Origin: Ophioderma brevispina
Lineage: Eukaryota > Echinodermata > Ophiuroidea > Amphilepidida > Ophiodermatidae
Assembly (NCBI GenBank): GCA_023653785.1
Contig: JAMKCH010011812.1
Coordinates: forward strand, 1-64,000
Length of the DNA: 64,000 bases
Reading direction: 5' to 3'
This document shows positions 51,101 through 59,870 of this stretch, one piece after another. The notes beneath the pieces were generated by a model. It did no database searches. It worked only from the letters and a program-made list of their open reading frames with translations, and was not told the origin of the DNA. Both the position numbers and the translations under genes were made by a program. Each line of letters begins with the position of its first letter. Positions within the stretch are counted from its first letter, which is position 1.

Positions 51101-52981
51101 TAATAAAAGCGTGTGGAGAAGTTTTTTTCATTCATTTTTACAAGTATGCAGAAATGCAGACGAAAACTGATCAGGGAAAAATTACCATGCAAAATTTTGT
51201 TGGGATTTTCACCTCGGATGTACTCTACAGAAGAGGACCCTCCCTATTGTTGCTCTGGCTTTCCAAACAAAACAATGCCAGCTCTCCAAAATATACTCAC
51301 AATTGAAACTGGGAATCTTAAGTTACCCTAGATGAGAGGAAGGACGGGGTAAAGGTAAGAGCTAAATAAGATTGGACATCCGTGGAAGGATTCGAACCCG
51401 GGGCCTCCGGCGCACCAATCCCATGAGCAGGGCTGCAAGCCATGAGGGAGTCGCTTGCCTAGCCTGAGGGAGTCGCTGGGGCTGGCCTGCCACGATTTTG
51501 TGTGCACCATATGAGTTGTTAGTTACGATGACGTAACACATCCTTTTTGGACTTAGTGCATTTTCTGGCCTCAATCTCATTGAGTTTTATTGAGTTTTTG
51601 TTGTGATAGGGTTAATTGTTTGTTGTTGCGAGATGCCTTTTAGTACCATAATTACAAGCAATACACAATCAAGAACAAGAACACTTCTGGTCTCCTTCCT
51701 CTGAGCGTTGGGACACCGCCCGAATAAGCTCTCTCTTAATTTGTACGCACATTTTGATTACTGCTTGGCAGCACTTTGCCAAAGTTTATCTTGTAATGTC
51801 ATCAAGACAACTGCACAACTCAAGCAGTTCACATTAGTCCACTGGTACCAAATTGGGGCTTCCCAAATCATAAAGTCGCGACATACCAGTTGCCACCGTA
51901 ACAGTGTCATCACTGGGTCCAGATTGGGTGCAATTTTTTATAAACCTGTGGTCACAACACGATGATAACTTCGCATATTTATGCAAGAGGAATAAATTAC
52001 ATGTTACTGCAGTCCAGTTTTGTGTAGCAGGGCTCTAAAAATCACCCACACGCCCCATACTTATAATACAGTGTCGATTGAATGTCAACGTTATATTTTC
52101 ATGATCTATTACTTGGGTCTGTGTGATGATTGTGGCAGAGTTGTGATTTGCCTATTTTGGGTGGTTGGGAAGGAAGAGGAGAAGACAAAATGAAGATGGG
52201 AGAGAAGAAAGGAAAAGACAAAGAAAGAGACACGGAAGTGCATGGGAAATAGAAGAGGAGATCACAGGGAGAATGGGGTAGGGGGGAGGAAAGAGATGGG
52301 GAGAGAGGAAGGATGCAAAGGAGAGGGAGGAGGGAGGGGAGTGTGGGAGGGAGGCCGAAGGAAGGGAGTTAGGAAAGGAAGGAGGGAGGGAGATAGGGAG
52401 GAAGAAGGATGGGAGGGAGGGAGTGAAATGATGATGAGTGAGTGATTGAAGGAGTGACGTGCGTGCGATGTCGTGCGTGCCCGCGTCTGCTTAGCGTCGC
52501 GTGCGTGCGTCTGCTGCGTGCGTGCGTGCCGCGTTGCGTGCGTCGCGCTGCCGGCGCCCTGTCCTGTGCCGGCGGGCGTGCGCCCCGCGGCGCTCGGTCG
52601 CCCGGCCGCGGCGGCACCGGGGTGGGCCCGCGCCCTCGCCGTCTCGCCGGGAGAGAATAAAAAGAGAGAGAAGAAAAGAGAGCGAAGAAGAGGAGAGGAT
52701 AAGGGAAAAATGGGAGAAAAGGGAAAAATGGAAAGACAAGAATAACGGGAATAGGAGGGAAGAAGTCAGCTCACGGTTTATAAACATTAATGTAACTGAT
52801 GTATTTCCCTTAGTGCATTATCACCTGGTCCTATCTCCATGCATTTATCCCGCTGATTCAAAGACCTGACTATTGTAAAAAGAAGGAAAGGAGAAAAGTG
52901 GGTGAAGTCCATACTTACAGGCATATCCTTGGCTGACCAGTTCTTCCCTGTTTCTTCTCAGTTTTAGCCTGAGTGCCAGCA
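17575..52981 (-). CDS. MRTF: Myocardin-related transcription factor (MRTF/MKL) gene, seven exons seen, 5' end missing
   Basis: This gene encodes an SRF co-activator. In known MRTFs, G-actin binds the N-terminal RPEL repeats and holds the protein in the cytoplasm; actin polymerisation releases it to the nucleus, where it drives SRF targets (cytoskeleton, muscle). The domain order seen is RPEL1, RPEL2, RPEL3, basic region, Q-rich, SAP, coiled coil, polyproline and C-terminal activation region, which is the family order. The exons are 52919-52981, 47614-47668, 26458-26533, 22469-22630, 19865-21951, 18801-18885 and 17575-18199. All junctions are GT-AG. About 1050 codons are present, in the vertebrate MRTF size range (about 930-1090 residues). 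The phases join correctly except at the linker/RPEL2 junction. Three more frame breaks lie inside exons, all at homopolymers. Kept introns and conserved splice sites argue against a processed pseudogene. The start codon is not located, because the first codon seen is split and needs one base from an upstream exon. Confidence 0.93.
17704..17706 (-). other. Frame break in the C-terminal exon
   Basis: The frame changes at or near this three-base run. It follows TPPSGIEG and precedes SWDSAWQDPFPFNLFDLN. One additional base in the run joins them. Without it the protein would end in GKTHSHSIYLI, which does not resemble MRTF C-termini. Confidence 0.75.
18370..18403. repeat. Two direct copies of a 10 bp palindrome
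   Basis: AACATATGTT occurs twice, 14 bp apart, each copy followed by ACAT, in the 601 bp intron before the last MRTF exon. It is probably simple sequence. Confidence 0.5.
18801..18885 (-). CDS. MRTF: MRTF short exon with acidic DLDDLLEVL motif
   Basis: This 85 bp exon encodes SPTSGSPPVGVTKSTDLDDL followed by LEVLVDHG. It corresponds to the vertebrate QMDDLFDILIQSGEI segment, an acidic/hydrophobic motif between the coiled coil and the activation domain. The acceptor is CCATCCCTCAG above 18885. The donor is GTGAGT starting at 18800. It enters in phase 0, matching the preceding exon, and leaves in phase 1, completing a Tyr codon with the last exon. The introns on either side are 979 bp and 601 bp. 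Confidence 0.9.
19556..19834. repeat. Foldback (MITE-like) element in MRTF intron, next to splice donor
   Basis: The left arm (19560-19682) carries CACTGACCTCTACACATGGA, GCCGAGTGTTACAAC and ATATGGCGGGAAACAATGCA. The right arm (19742-19830) carries their complements in reverse order. The ends are a near-perfect inverted repeat of about 27 bp. The left arm has a roughly 25 bp insertion and the loop is about 60 bp. In the transcript it begins about 30 nt after the donor of the large exon. Confidence 0.88.
19865..21951 (-). CDS. MRTF: MRTF large central exon: basic region, Q-rich, SAP, leucine zipper, polyproline
   Basis: In order, this exon reads as follows. First is GRIQFMKTNSLDTFEALLGL and an acidic stretch with DEAMSPSQ. 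Next is a Pro/Thr-rich part, then the basic region ending KEIKFHEYKPPN, the family's SRF-contact and second NLS region. A Q-rich block (QQQLFLQLQLLQQQQ) and a Ser/Thr run follow. The SAP domain starts LEDMKVSELKTELKNRGLPV at about 21150-21060. A Gln/Leu coiled coil (RQQQRKIQELEQALKLSQMK, about 20560-20480) stands where MRTFs dimerise. Next come a run of about 14 Pro (about 20370-20330) and a final NPPPNYEEAVRQTK, like the PPxYEEA motif of the family. Start: acceptor TTTAACAG above 21951. Donor: GTTAGT starting at 19864, phase 0. Two frame breaks lie in it, at 21524-21535 and 21046-21048, each bridged by one base in a homopolymer. Confidence 0.93.
21046..21048 (-). other. Frame break just after the SAP domain
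   Basis: Upstream the frame reads VERLRRHIDPG. It then continues as an unlikely NYKLRGRPPPRP tail to a stop at 20983. In the frame that carries the rest of the exon, VTVKLQTTGPTPSPADVTS follows directly. Lengthening this three-base run by one restores a continuous frame. I see no good splice-site pair here. Confidence 0.8.
21524..21535 (-). other. Frame break inside the basic region
   Basis: The frame from upstream reads SPRQPRKKPK and then a TAA at 21521-21523. One base shorter in either the four-base (21524-21527) or five-base (21531-21535) run gives NKRPKPKEIKFHEYK, the conserved basic region. Here the assembly appears to have one base too many, the opposite sign to the other three breaks. 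Confidence 0.8.
22469..22630 (-). CDS. MRTF: MRTF exon with RPEL3 and basic NLS segment
   Basis: This 162 bp exon encodes the linker, the basic segment QRLKRARIERDLDNKI, the RPEL3 core QNRPGPLELIEGNIL and the start of the following acidic region. The KRAR-type basic patch before RPEL3 corresponds to the family's importin-binding NLS, which G-actin masks. RPEL3 keeps the full RPxxxEL core. The acceptor is GGCAG directly above 22630. The donor is GTACGT starting at 22468. Entry and exit are both phase 1 and the length is 54 codons, so it is an in-frame cassette like the RPEL1 exon. A palindromic foldback element lies about 80 nt upstream of the acceptor, inside the preceding 3.8 kb intron. Confidence 0.93.
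22708..22873. repeat. Palindromic foldback element upstream of the RPEL3 exon
   Basis: The left arm (22708-22782) holds CATTCATACTTCAC, GAAAATGGATGAAAACCATC and TCTGACTCAATGCAGCAGC. The right arm (22796-22873) holds the complements. The loop is about 15 bp and the arms are about 70 bp. It lies about 80 nt upstream of the RPEL3 exon acceptor. Confidence 0.88.
22874..26457. other. MRTF intron between RPEL2 and RPEL3 exons
   Basis: This 3.8 kb intron has no further exon recognised. A small internal duplication of ACGCAGGGGTGACA-like sequence occurs near 23880-23930. Confidence 0.5.
26458..26533 (-). CDS. MRTF: MRTF exon with RPEL2 (Glu replaced by Gln)
   Basis: This 76 bp exon encodes GDSLQRKIRMRPDKAQLVSQ followed by HILE. 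It aligns with vertebrate RPEL2 (EDYLKRKIRSRPERSELVRMHILEE type). The RPxxxEL core reads RPDKAQL, so the usual Glu is Gln (CAG). The acceptor is TTTTATTTTCAG just above 26533. The donor is GTATGT starting at 26457. The exon leaves in phase 1. Joined to the linker exon the frame is off by one; one more C in the run at 26527-26530 would give ...RARLGDSLQRK, which aligns without gaps to the family. An alternative acceptor 11 nt further in (exon start 26522) would also restore frame but would drop residues of the conserved helix and has a weaker context. Confidence 0.87.
26534..36130. other. MRTF large intron, 3' part (in transcript sense)
   Basis: No exon was recognised. It includes a G13 run at 26834-26846, a CAT microsatellite at about 32575-32592, and a hairpin with a 13 bp stem (TTTTATACTGTAC) at 34245-34276. 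Sub-regions around 28300-28560, 29700-31000 and 34740-34960 are less AT-biased than their surroundings, but I cannot assign a function. Confidence 0.5.
36134..36596. repeat. Large inverted repeat, arms about 165 bp
   Basis: The left arm (36134-36297) contains AATCCAGCAAAATTCTG, GGCACTAGTATATTCTTAAA, GAGGCACTTGCCTTGATGAC and CATCCTTTATTTAGTGA. The right arm (about 36430-36596) contains the reverse complements in reverse order. The loop is about 130 bp. It lies in the 21 kb MRTF intron and has no open frame of note. Confidence 0.85.
36597..39266. other. MRTF large intron, nothing recognised
   Basis: No exon, RNA gene or clear repeat was recognised. Confidence 0.45.
39267..39373 (+). repeat. 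Dispersed repeat, copy 1 (GGTCCTGCCAGC family)
   Basis: A short element with AACTTAACATTTTAGTGACA, a CATA/CACA-rich middle, ACGGATTGCAAAGTGGTCCT and a terminal hairpin-like GCCAGCTATGCTGGC before GGCCCACA. GTGGGCC also occurs at its left end. Two further copies lie at 61200-61425 (plus) and 61862-62020 (minus). Confidence 0.8.
39374..47613. other. MRTF large intron, 5' part (in transcript sense)
   Basis: No exon was recognised. It contains a CA-rich microsatellite-like stretch (about 42865-43000), a cluster of AAAATTTCCC motifs (41890-42050) and a weak inverted repeat (about 45430-45920). A diverged relative of the 12.5 kb duplication may lie at about 40030-40190. Confidence 0.45.
47614..47668 (-). 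CDS. MRTF: MRTF exon, linker between RPEL1 and RPEL2
   Basis: This 55 bp exon encodes LKTPPAFHEQSQRLQRA and ends on the first two bases of an Arg/Lys codon. It matches the family's conserved PPLKSPxAFHEQ...LERA linker, which carries the spacer helix that binds an extra actin between RPEL1 and RPEL2. The acceptor is a pyrimidine-rich stretch ending in AACAG (47671-47669 region). The donor is GTGAGT starting at 47613. The exon joins the T left by the RPEL1 exon to form a Ser codon. It leaves in phase 2, which does not match the phase 0 entry implied by the RPEL2 exon as sequenced; see the frame break at 26527-26530. It is isolated by a 5.2 kb intron upstream and a 21 kb intron downstream. Confidence 0.86.
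47774..48076. repeat. Tandem duplication, two units of about 152 bp
   Basis: CTCACTTGGCATAGATTCAA begins at 47774 and again at 47926. The units match almost base for base down to GAGATAAAAAAATATAATTT. The low divergence points to a recent event. It lies in the intron about 105 bp upstream of the linker-exon acceptor. Confidence 0.92.
48077..51360. other. MRTF intron between RPEL1 and linker exons, nothing coding recognised
   Basis: No exon was recognised. A CTC-rich microsatellite lies at about 48640-48657, and a small palindromic repeat at 49683-49770 is listed in the findings. Confidence 0.45.
51370..51530 (-). repeat. Candidate tRNA-like SINE fragment
   Basis: The minus strand carries a perfect pol III B-box-like GGTTCGAATCC at 51398-51388, set in CCCGGGTTCGAATCC as in a tRNA T-arm. 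It is preceded by GC-rich sequence with TGGCTTGCAG, possibly a degenerate A box. I cannot fold a full tRNA with a clear anticodon, and there is a short internal direct repeat (GCGACTCCCTCA). A tRNA-derived SINE head or tRNA pseudogene is the best reading. Confidence 0.4.
52158..52445 (+). repeat. Long polypurine tract
   Basis: The plus strand is almost all A and G over nearly 290 bp, with many GGGAGG and GGAAGG repeats. It is low-complexity sequence able to form triplex DNA in principle. The ORFs over it are composition artefacts. Confidence 0.85.
52455..52652. repeat. Very GC-rich, CpG-dense block with GTGC/CGTG repeats
   Basis: The left half is an alternating purine-pyrimidine repeat (TGCGTGCGTCTGCTGCGTGC type). 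The right half is nearly pure G/C (GGCGCTCGGTCGCCCGGCCG type). CpG is very frequent, in sharp contrast to the AT-rich surroundings. It ends abruptly in purine tract on both sides and lies about 270 bp from the RPEL1 exon. It may be a microsatellite expansion, a CpG island or, less likely, foreign or artefactual sequence. Confidence 0.7.
52653..52765 (+). repeat. Second polypurine tract
   Basis: An A/G-rich plus strand (AAAAGAGAGAGAAG, GGGAAAAATGGGAG) continues the purine tract on the other side of the GC block. About 150 bp separates it from the RPEL1 exon donor. Confidence 0.75.
52919..52981 (-). CDS. MRTF: MRTF exon with RPEL1
   Basis: This 63 bp exon encodes LALRLKLRRNREELVSQGYA plus split codons at both ends. 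It matches the first RPEL of vertebrate MRTFs, which also lack the Pro of the RPxxxEL core (RRxREEL). RPEL motifs are short paired helices that bind G-actin. The acceptor is a T-rich tract ending in ACAG at 52985-52982. The donor is GTAAGT starting at 52918. The exon is entered and left in phase 1 and is exactly 21 codons long, so skipping it would remove RPEL1 without a frameshift. The first codon is xTG: if the upstream exon ends in A it would be ATG, while vertebrate homologues have Val here. No upstream exon was found between here and the end of the window. Confidence 0.88.
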
Positions 52982-55900
52982 CTGTAAAGATAAAAAAGAT
53001 CAAGAAAAACACATCAACTCTAATAACCAGAAGAGCTTATCACAAGATAGTGCACACATTCAATGATTCAACAAAAGTTAGTTTTATATGCAAAATTTTC
53101 AGGTGTTGGATACAAATCACTTGACAAATTGTCAATGGAACAACCAATAAAAGATGCTGATGACGACATAAGACATTCAACTTAACCATGTTCCACATTG
53201 GCGGCCATTGTCATGAATGGGGTTTTCCGGTGTCACTAACCGGCGGAGGTAATCACTTACCAAAACTGCGTACATGTATTGTGTGCAGTTCATGGAAATT
53301 CAAATAAGGATGGTAATGATTAGTAAACAAATGAATTATCAGGGTTTTGTTGGGTGCAACTTCAAGGTATCAGATCTGGTTTTCCTGAAAAATAACAAAA
53401 ACCTGTTGATAAAATGTTTGACATGACAATCGAGGCACAGGAAAAAAATTTACAGGCTTTATACACAATCGTCTTTATCATGCTTATATCAGATGTAGAG
53501 GGCCTGAAGAGTAAATCCTTAACATGCATTAAATTTGAGCTAACAGCCTTAAAAAATGGCTGAAAATAATAAAATTGTGGGAAATACAAAGAGGCCTAAG
53601 TTTCCCTGAAAACTTAAATAACTGCACTGTAAAATACTATCATAATTTATGACATAACAAGGTGTCATTTAGACTAAAGTTGTCAGAAATGATGTCTTAT
53701 AGGACTAATTTTTGGTAGAAATGACTCTTTATTTTTTACAGAAAGTTTGTGTTTCTTTTGGTGAGTTTCCTAGAACAATGCAATTTACAACATATATCAT
53801 TTGGCTTCTTCTATTTGAAATCCATTCTCCTGGAAAAAACTAATGAATCTTCCACAGGAGTGGTATCAAGTGGAACATCTCATTGCTGAGATCTTTGCAG
53901 GCAAGCTCCAGGGTAAGTGCTTGAAATAGAGAAGCACAAAAATCAAATCATCCCCAAATATTCCACAACATAACTGAATTTGACAGAGTATACATGTACA
54001 CGATACATTGATCTGTTTGGAAGAAATCCTCTTAATTCCCTCTTGCTGGAAACTCTCTGAAATCTCTGGAATTGAGCCTGAGAGAAATATTTTTAATGTT
54101 TTCCCAATTCTAAAATTTATACCAATTTGGGCACACTTTGCCCACACTAATAAATGCATCAGTTCTGCATTATTTGTGTGGTAATCGTATCTATGTTATA
54201 AATACCAAAATGTGGATGGATGTCATAGAGGCCATAGCTACAGTCCTGCTCCTTTGCCAATGCCCGAAGTCAAAGCGGGTTATGGCTGGTTTTTATGTCT
54301 CGGGGAACACAAAGGAATGCTGGGAATTTAGGTAAAATAGCTGACAGCAGGGATGAGGTTAAACAGGAGTAACCATGTCAACCTTCCACCAACAATCCTT
54401 TTTACTACAGCACAGTGTACAGTGGTCTGAGGATCACATATTTTGTGGCAAAATTTGAAATCAGAAACTTTTTTTTCCAACTGGACAGATTTTGACCAAC
54501 TTAAGGTCACATGAAATTGCCTAAACTTGTCTTTGCTTGAGTTAAGATCATCGGCTAATTCCAAGATACAAATCTTACAGAAGCGCTACATATACCAGCG
54601 CCTCGCGAACACCGCTCGCTGACCCCCAGTGACCTGTCAAACCACTACCTGGATGGACGTACCACTGTCTGAATCTAACCAAGGTTTTGGACTTGCGGAT
54701 AGCTGATTAAGGAAAGAGCTCTGGGGACTCAAGTCCAATTACAAGGAATTGGCACAGCTAGGTCTGCTGGCCAGAAAAATGAAAGCTTTGGATATGTAAC
54801 CGACATAATCTGTGATTTACATATTTCTCTGGACATGGTAGAGAAGGGAGCAAATCTACATTCCTTCTCCAATGATACCAATGAAACCTTGTTCAAACCT
54901 ATTGTATGTATATAGATTACTGAACGGTGAGCCTTGGCAATGATGTTCAGATGCTTGCAATGATACCTCAGCTATTCACTCTGGTTAAGCCGTAAGTCTT
55001 CACTATATTGAGCTATGGCCTTAATCACCGACCACACACGGATCACATGTCCCAAGCAACATTGGGCCAATATGCTACAGTAACCTTGGTGCGATGCAAC
55101 CTCTGTCTGGTTAAAACGCTGCATCCTGAATCTACCTCCTGTGATGAATTGAGTGCTTCTATGGCTAAAATGTCTCCGACAATTGGTTGCACATTAATTA
55201 ATGTCACAGACTCTTGTCATTAATGAGAGTGGTTTAGTGATTATGCACTGGGCATGACCTTTAATAGAGAGATCCGCATCACAGTTTGATCCCTGTTCGC
55301 AGTTCGTGAATCAAGCAATGGTTGAATTATACACTTGCATATGCTGGGAGACCTTGTAAATTCCTGGATTTGCCGTTAGTCTGGTGAAAGAGATGACTTC
55401 CTGTTCCCAAACTACAACTATAAACCAAGAAATAACCTGATTCTCAGACATTTATAATTCAGTTACATGATTAAAAACATGTTACTTACTAGACCAGTAT
55501 TCCTCATCAACCCCAACTGCAAACGATAAAACCCAGCAACTTCCACACCTACCACCTTTGATTGAAAACAGTCAATTGGCAGGAGTACCATTCCCTGTCA
55601 AAAACTGTTCAAAATGATAAGATTTGATCTCCGCTGCATACTTGGACCCAAGCCCTGCTAGCATCGCATTACCTGGATTACAACAAAAATCAGATATTTC
55701 CTATTTGAATTAATCTTTCTGCGCGTGCCTCAGCCCGCTGGGCTATAATGTTTCATTTTCACTTTTTTCCCTCTCTCCTCCTTTGATGGAGTTTCCATCA
55801 AAATTCTAGCTCAGCTTGGACCTACCCCATCCCTGTGTTATCAGCCCACTCTTTCTCTTTGGTAACTACTCGCCCTCGCCACAACATCACATGCGCCTTA

Positions 55901-58900
55901 CACAACCTATAAACGGCATAATAGACACTGGAATTTTCAAGAACCTCCAGAGTACAAGTTGCTTTGAATAGAAACTAGTGGGTTCTTACACAAGTTGTAA
56001 TAAGGTCTCATTACTGCCAATCTAGCCAGTTAGGGGTCTGATTACGCCTTTGGTCAAGTCCACGATGGGGGCGGCAGTTTAAGCTGTCACAGTCAACCGT
56101 GCCAGCACTGCAATCAGATTTGCTTGATCTAGATGGACATCATGAGGCCAGTGCTTTATTTAGATAAAAACAAGAAAAAGGACAAATATAATCTTCATCA
56201 CGACAAAAATAAATGATAATAACATTCCGATCTAATAAATTCATTTGGCAAAGCTCTGAATGATAACGTTCATTTGAGAAGACTAGTTTCAAACTGTAAC
56301 TGGTCAAGTTGGACACTGGTTTATGAAACACATGTTTTCCTTCTCTTTACAGCATTAATAATTGACTTAACAGCTACTTGCTGGGAATGTAAATGATATA
56401 TCCTTATTGTCCGACTACATAGTGCTATACCATGTTCAATAAAAGGTGGAATATGGATGGTTCTTTGCCACTTGGATTTCCCAAACATTGTCTACGGTGC
56501 TGCTCCAAGTTTAGACAAAATAGCTACTATAATTGGTTAACTATAGAGAAAGGCATGAGCTTGGTGTACAATAATATCAAAATATGGACTTTATCAAAGG
56601 TCATATTTCATCAAATGGTTAAACAGACTATAGATATGTTAGGTCCTATATAATATACAAAATCTTATGAATACATATAATTTATTTAAAAATGCTGAGT
56701 TTTTAATTATATTTGAAGAATGAGCAGTCAGAGGTTGTGACAGGACAAAAGGGGTACAAAGGTCATTCTAATTTCAAAAACTCCCTTTATGATTTTCAGC
56801 ACTGAAGTTTCAAGTCCAAATGGTAGCCTCAAGTCCAAATGCTAGCCTAGTTAATCAAAGTGCACACACTCCACACTGATCCCGGACTGTCACTGAAATA
56901 ACCCACAATGAAATCCATGTCCTACAATCTCAACTCAAAAAAGGAAACAAGCAACAAAAACATCCAAGACATGTCCATGGCAAACAAATTTAGAGGAAAT
57001 TACATCAATTTATCTGCACCAAATTTGTGCCCTATAAACTTCATCTTATTATGAAATACAACCCGGATGACAATAACCCAACAAAATTGGTTTGTTGGTA
57101 CTGGGTCGGAAAAAATGGGACTGGAATTCGATTACAACTATGGTCAAAGTGTGGACCCCCTCCTTGTCTGTTTTATTTTCAATTCACCACCACGTTCATG
57201 TACCACTCAAACAAGCCAGAGCATATAGCATAGAGTGAATTCAGATTTATAAATATCTACCTTAATTTGTATTTACACTGTTTATTATTATATACATAGT
57301 TTTTGCTATTTACATTGTGCCTATTTTCCAAACTTGAGTTTCTTCTACTTGGGAATGAAAACAGATTGGCCTGATTTCATATAACAAATTGTATTGTTTG
57401 TGGGTCTTTTCCCCCCCCCACATGCAGCTAATACACCTCAAAAGGTCTTGGCAATCAATTTTTTTATCTAAAATAAGGTTTTGAAAACAGAACGGTAACA
57501 GAAGAGGGGGTTTGAAACAATCCTACAATGCATGCACTGTGCCTATACTGTCCTGTTCAAAACACATGTCAGTACTTAGGGATAAAAGTGTTCAAGAATT
57601 AGGAACCACAAGACAATTCCTGATCATGCAAGGACATTTTAGCCCACAAAGTACTAGCACTTGGTTGGCTAAAATGAGTGTAAAAAATCAAGGTTTTTAT
57701 GGGTAAGAATAGGATGTTTGTGAGATCACGGTGACCTTATTGAGGTGAAATCTCCAAACTGTGTCTCGTGGATTGACTCAATACAACCTCTGGGTAACAA
57801 TGAGCCTTAAGAAGATGGAGCTTCAACAAGGACTTTTTAAGCAGAAACACCATGAACAAGCTAGCATGATCTCCTTAACACTAGAGTAATGAAACAATCC
57901 TAAGAGGGGCTTGGACAAGGCAAATATGAGGGGCTTGACCATGGCACATTTCCATGCCAACTACTCTATGTTATTCTTAAGCTTTGAAGATGGTTATTTC
58001 TCTTGTAATACTTTATATTTCATCAATTTTATACTAAAGGGCCCTCCTTGGAGATCAGTCCTTGTTATCGATGGGGCTACCTAGTTAAAGAAGATTTAAA
58101 GAACATGAAGGACACTACTCGCTCCCCATAACCTCTTACTTTCACAACTGACCACAGGGCCCTGTAATGTTGGTGTTTCCAATGAGTTTGGATCCTTGAT
58201 ATGGAGAAAACCTTTAGGTATTACTTTACTGCGTCCATCCCAAGAGTTTTCTTTCTTCCTCTTTACAGAGAGGATTCAGCTCATCAGGAACCGCGAAGCC
58301 TTTGCAATGCATCATGGTACATGTAAATACCATGGTTCATTCTTAAAGGGGCTGTGTTCCTCTCCGTCTTGGGACCCCCTGATTTACCCGGAAGTAGTAA
58401 TCGATTTTGATATCATAAAGGCGTATTTTTCCTCATTGTGTCCTGAAATTTGAGCCCTCGCATCCATTTCATTCCCAAGATAATAAACAAAAAACCGCCG
58501 TTTTAAGTGGTTAACCACTTTATTAGCACAGTATTGAATAGGCATTTGCAACATGCTCATTATTGCTCTACCATCAAAACTGCAAGTTTGTTTCCCACGG
58601 TTACTTGAAGGAGTATGTGCAAGTGCAGGCTCTCATATCAAGTAGAGACACAATACCCCATCAATCGGAACCAACCACCTTTACTTAAACCACTGGCCTT
58701 ACCCTTTGCACTTCTCATATTCTTGCACCAAATTATGCCTCAAATAATTTTTACACTTTATTTTTTATCCATAAATCAGAATTAAGCATTAAGTGTTCAT
58801 GTTCATCCTACCACGTACCCTCATCACTGCAGTGAATATCATTGCTTAAAATAAAGAGTAAACACTCAAGCACCCTGTCCCATTGCATTATCTTCAAGAC

Positions 58901-59470
58901 CTTTCCCTACAGCCTCAGACGCAACAAGCACTACAACCGGAAGCTAGATACCAGATGGAATGTAAACATACGCATGTTGATTTTGAAGGAGACCTTACGC
59001 ATGATGTTGCTAAGTAATGCCAGTGTGTATCTAACCTTCCCATTTGGTTTTTCTTGATTTCCCCGAGGGGCGATGGTACGAGACGATAAAATCATTCATA
59101 AAGATGGGTTTGGGTCACATCCAATTTAGTCATGTTTATTTACATACAGCGCATCTTTTTTTAAACCATTCCCAATTGATATTGCTTCTTTGTTTGCTTT
59201 ATGGTAATCACAGGTTTATGAAGAGTGGAAGTTGGAAAAATACTTTTATGAACTTGTTGTTAAGTAAAGTAGTATTTAATTTCTAGAAAGAGCACTAAAA
59301 GGGGCACAAGCTGATTATTCGCATTCAGCTTTGTGTTATTTCTGGATTTTTTAAGTCTTATAATACCATGTTATCCACAAAAACATGATGGAATTTCTAG
59401 AGGTTGTCTTATCTCATTCAGTCAAAGAGGGTTATCTCAATCACTATTCCGCATCATCAACATCTTTAGG
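52982..59470. other. Upstream of RPEL1 exon: intron or 5' flank, nothing coding recognised
   Basis: I looked for an MRTF N-terminal exon ending in phase 1 with a good donor and found none I can defend. A 20 bp direct repeat (CAAGTCCAAATGSTAGCCT) lies at 56811-56848. ORFs here have no recognisable motif. Confidence 0.45.
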
Positions 59471-59479
59471 GATGTAGAG

Positions 59480-59870
59480 AGCAAGGTCATTAAAGTCCGC
59501 CCTAGCACACGCACGCCACCAACCGCAGGGAATGCGCATGAGCGTGTGCCACAATTCAACAGTTTATTTCTCCATCCATCACAGCGAGCTTGCAAATAGA
59601 TTTAGAAACGCTCTGTGGTGAGCGCTCGTCAGTGTACAAGTTGGTCGCAGGGGGCTTGGACTCTACAAAACAAGAAGTGGTGTGGGCATCCCATAATAAG
59701 TTTCCTTGGAGATAATCAGCGGCGGTGCTGCCCGTTGGTTTGGCCGCTGTCGTCTCCTCCTCTGATGATAATGCCAACAAGAAGTTGGGAGCCGAGCATC
59801 TCCCCATCAGATCCAACCCAGGCCCCACGAGACAAAAAAGACGAGGCCTCGCGAGAGGTGATCTGTCTCT
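59480..59870. other. GC-richer, complex patch of unknown role
   Basis: This patch is less AT-biased, richer in CpG and free of simple repeats compared with its flanks. Overlapping frames are open for about 90 codons on each strand (59556-59828 minus, 59615-59884 plus). A near match to an NRF-1 site (TGCGCATGAGCG) lies at about 59531-59542. It could be an untranslated first exon with promoter, a conserved enhancer or a fragment of another gene. I recognise no domain. Confidence 0.3.

Noticed and set aside
52369..52869. Arg-rich ORFs over the GC block and purine tracts
   Set aside because: They are products of CGT/CGC and GA repeats open in several frames. None shows a domain.
55491..55600. 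Possible exon ending at a GTAAGT donor upstream of RPEL1
   Set aside because: The frame that would join in phase gives no MRTF-like sequence, and the acceptor is weak.
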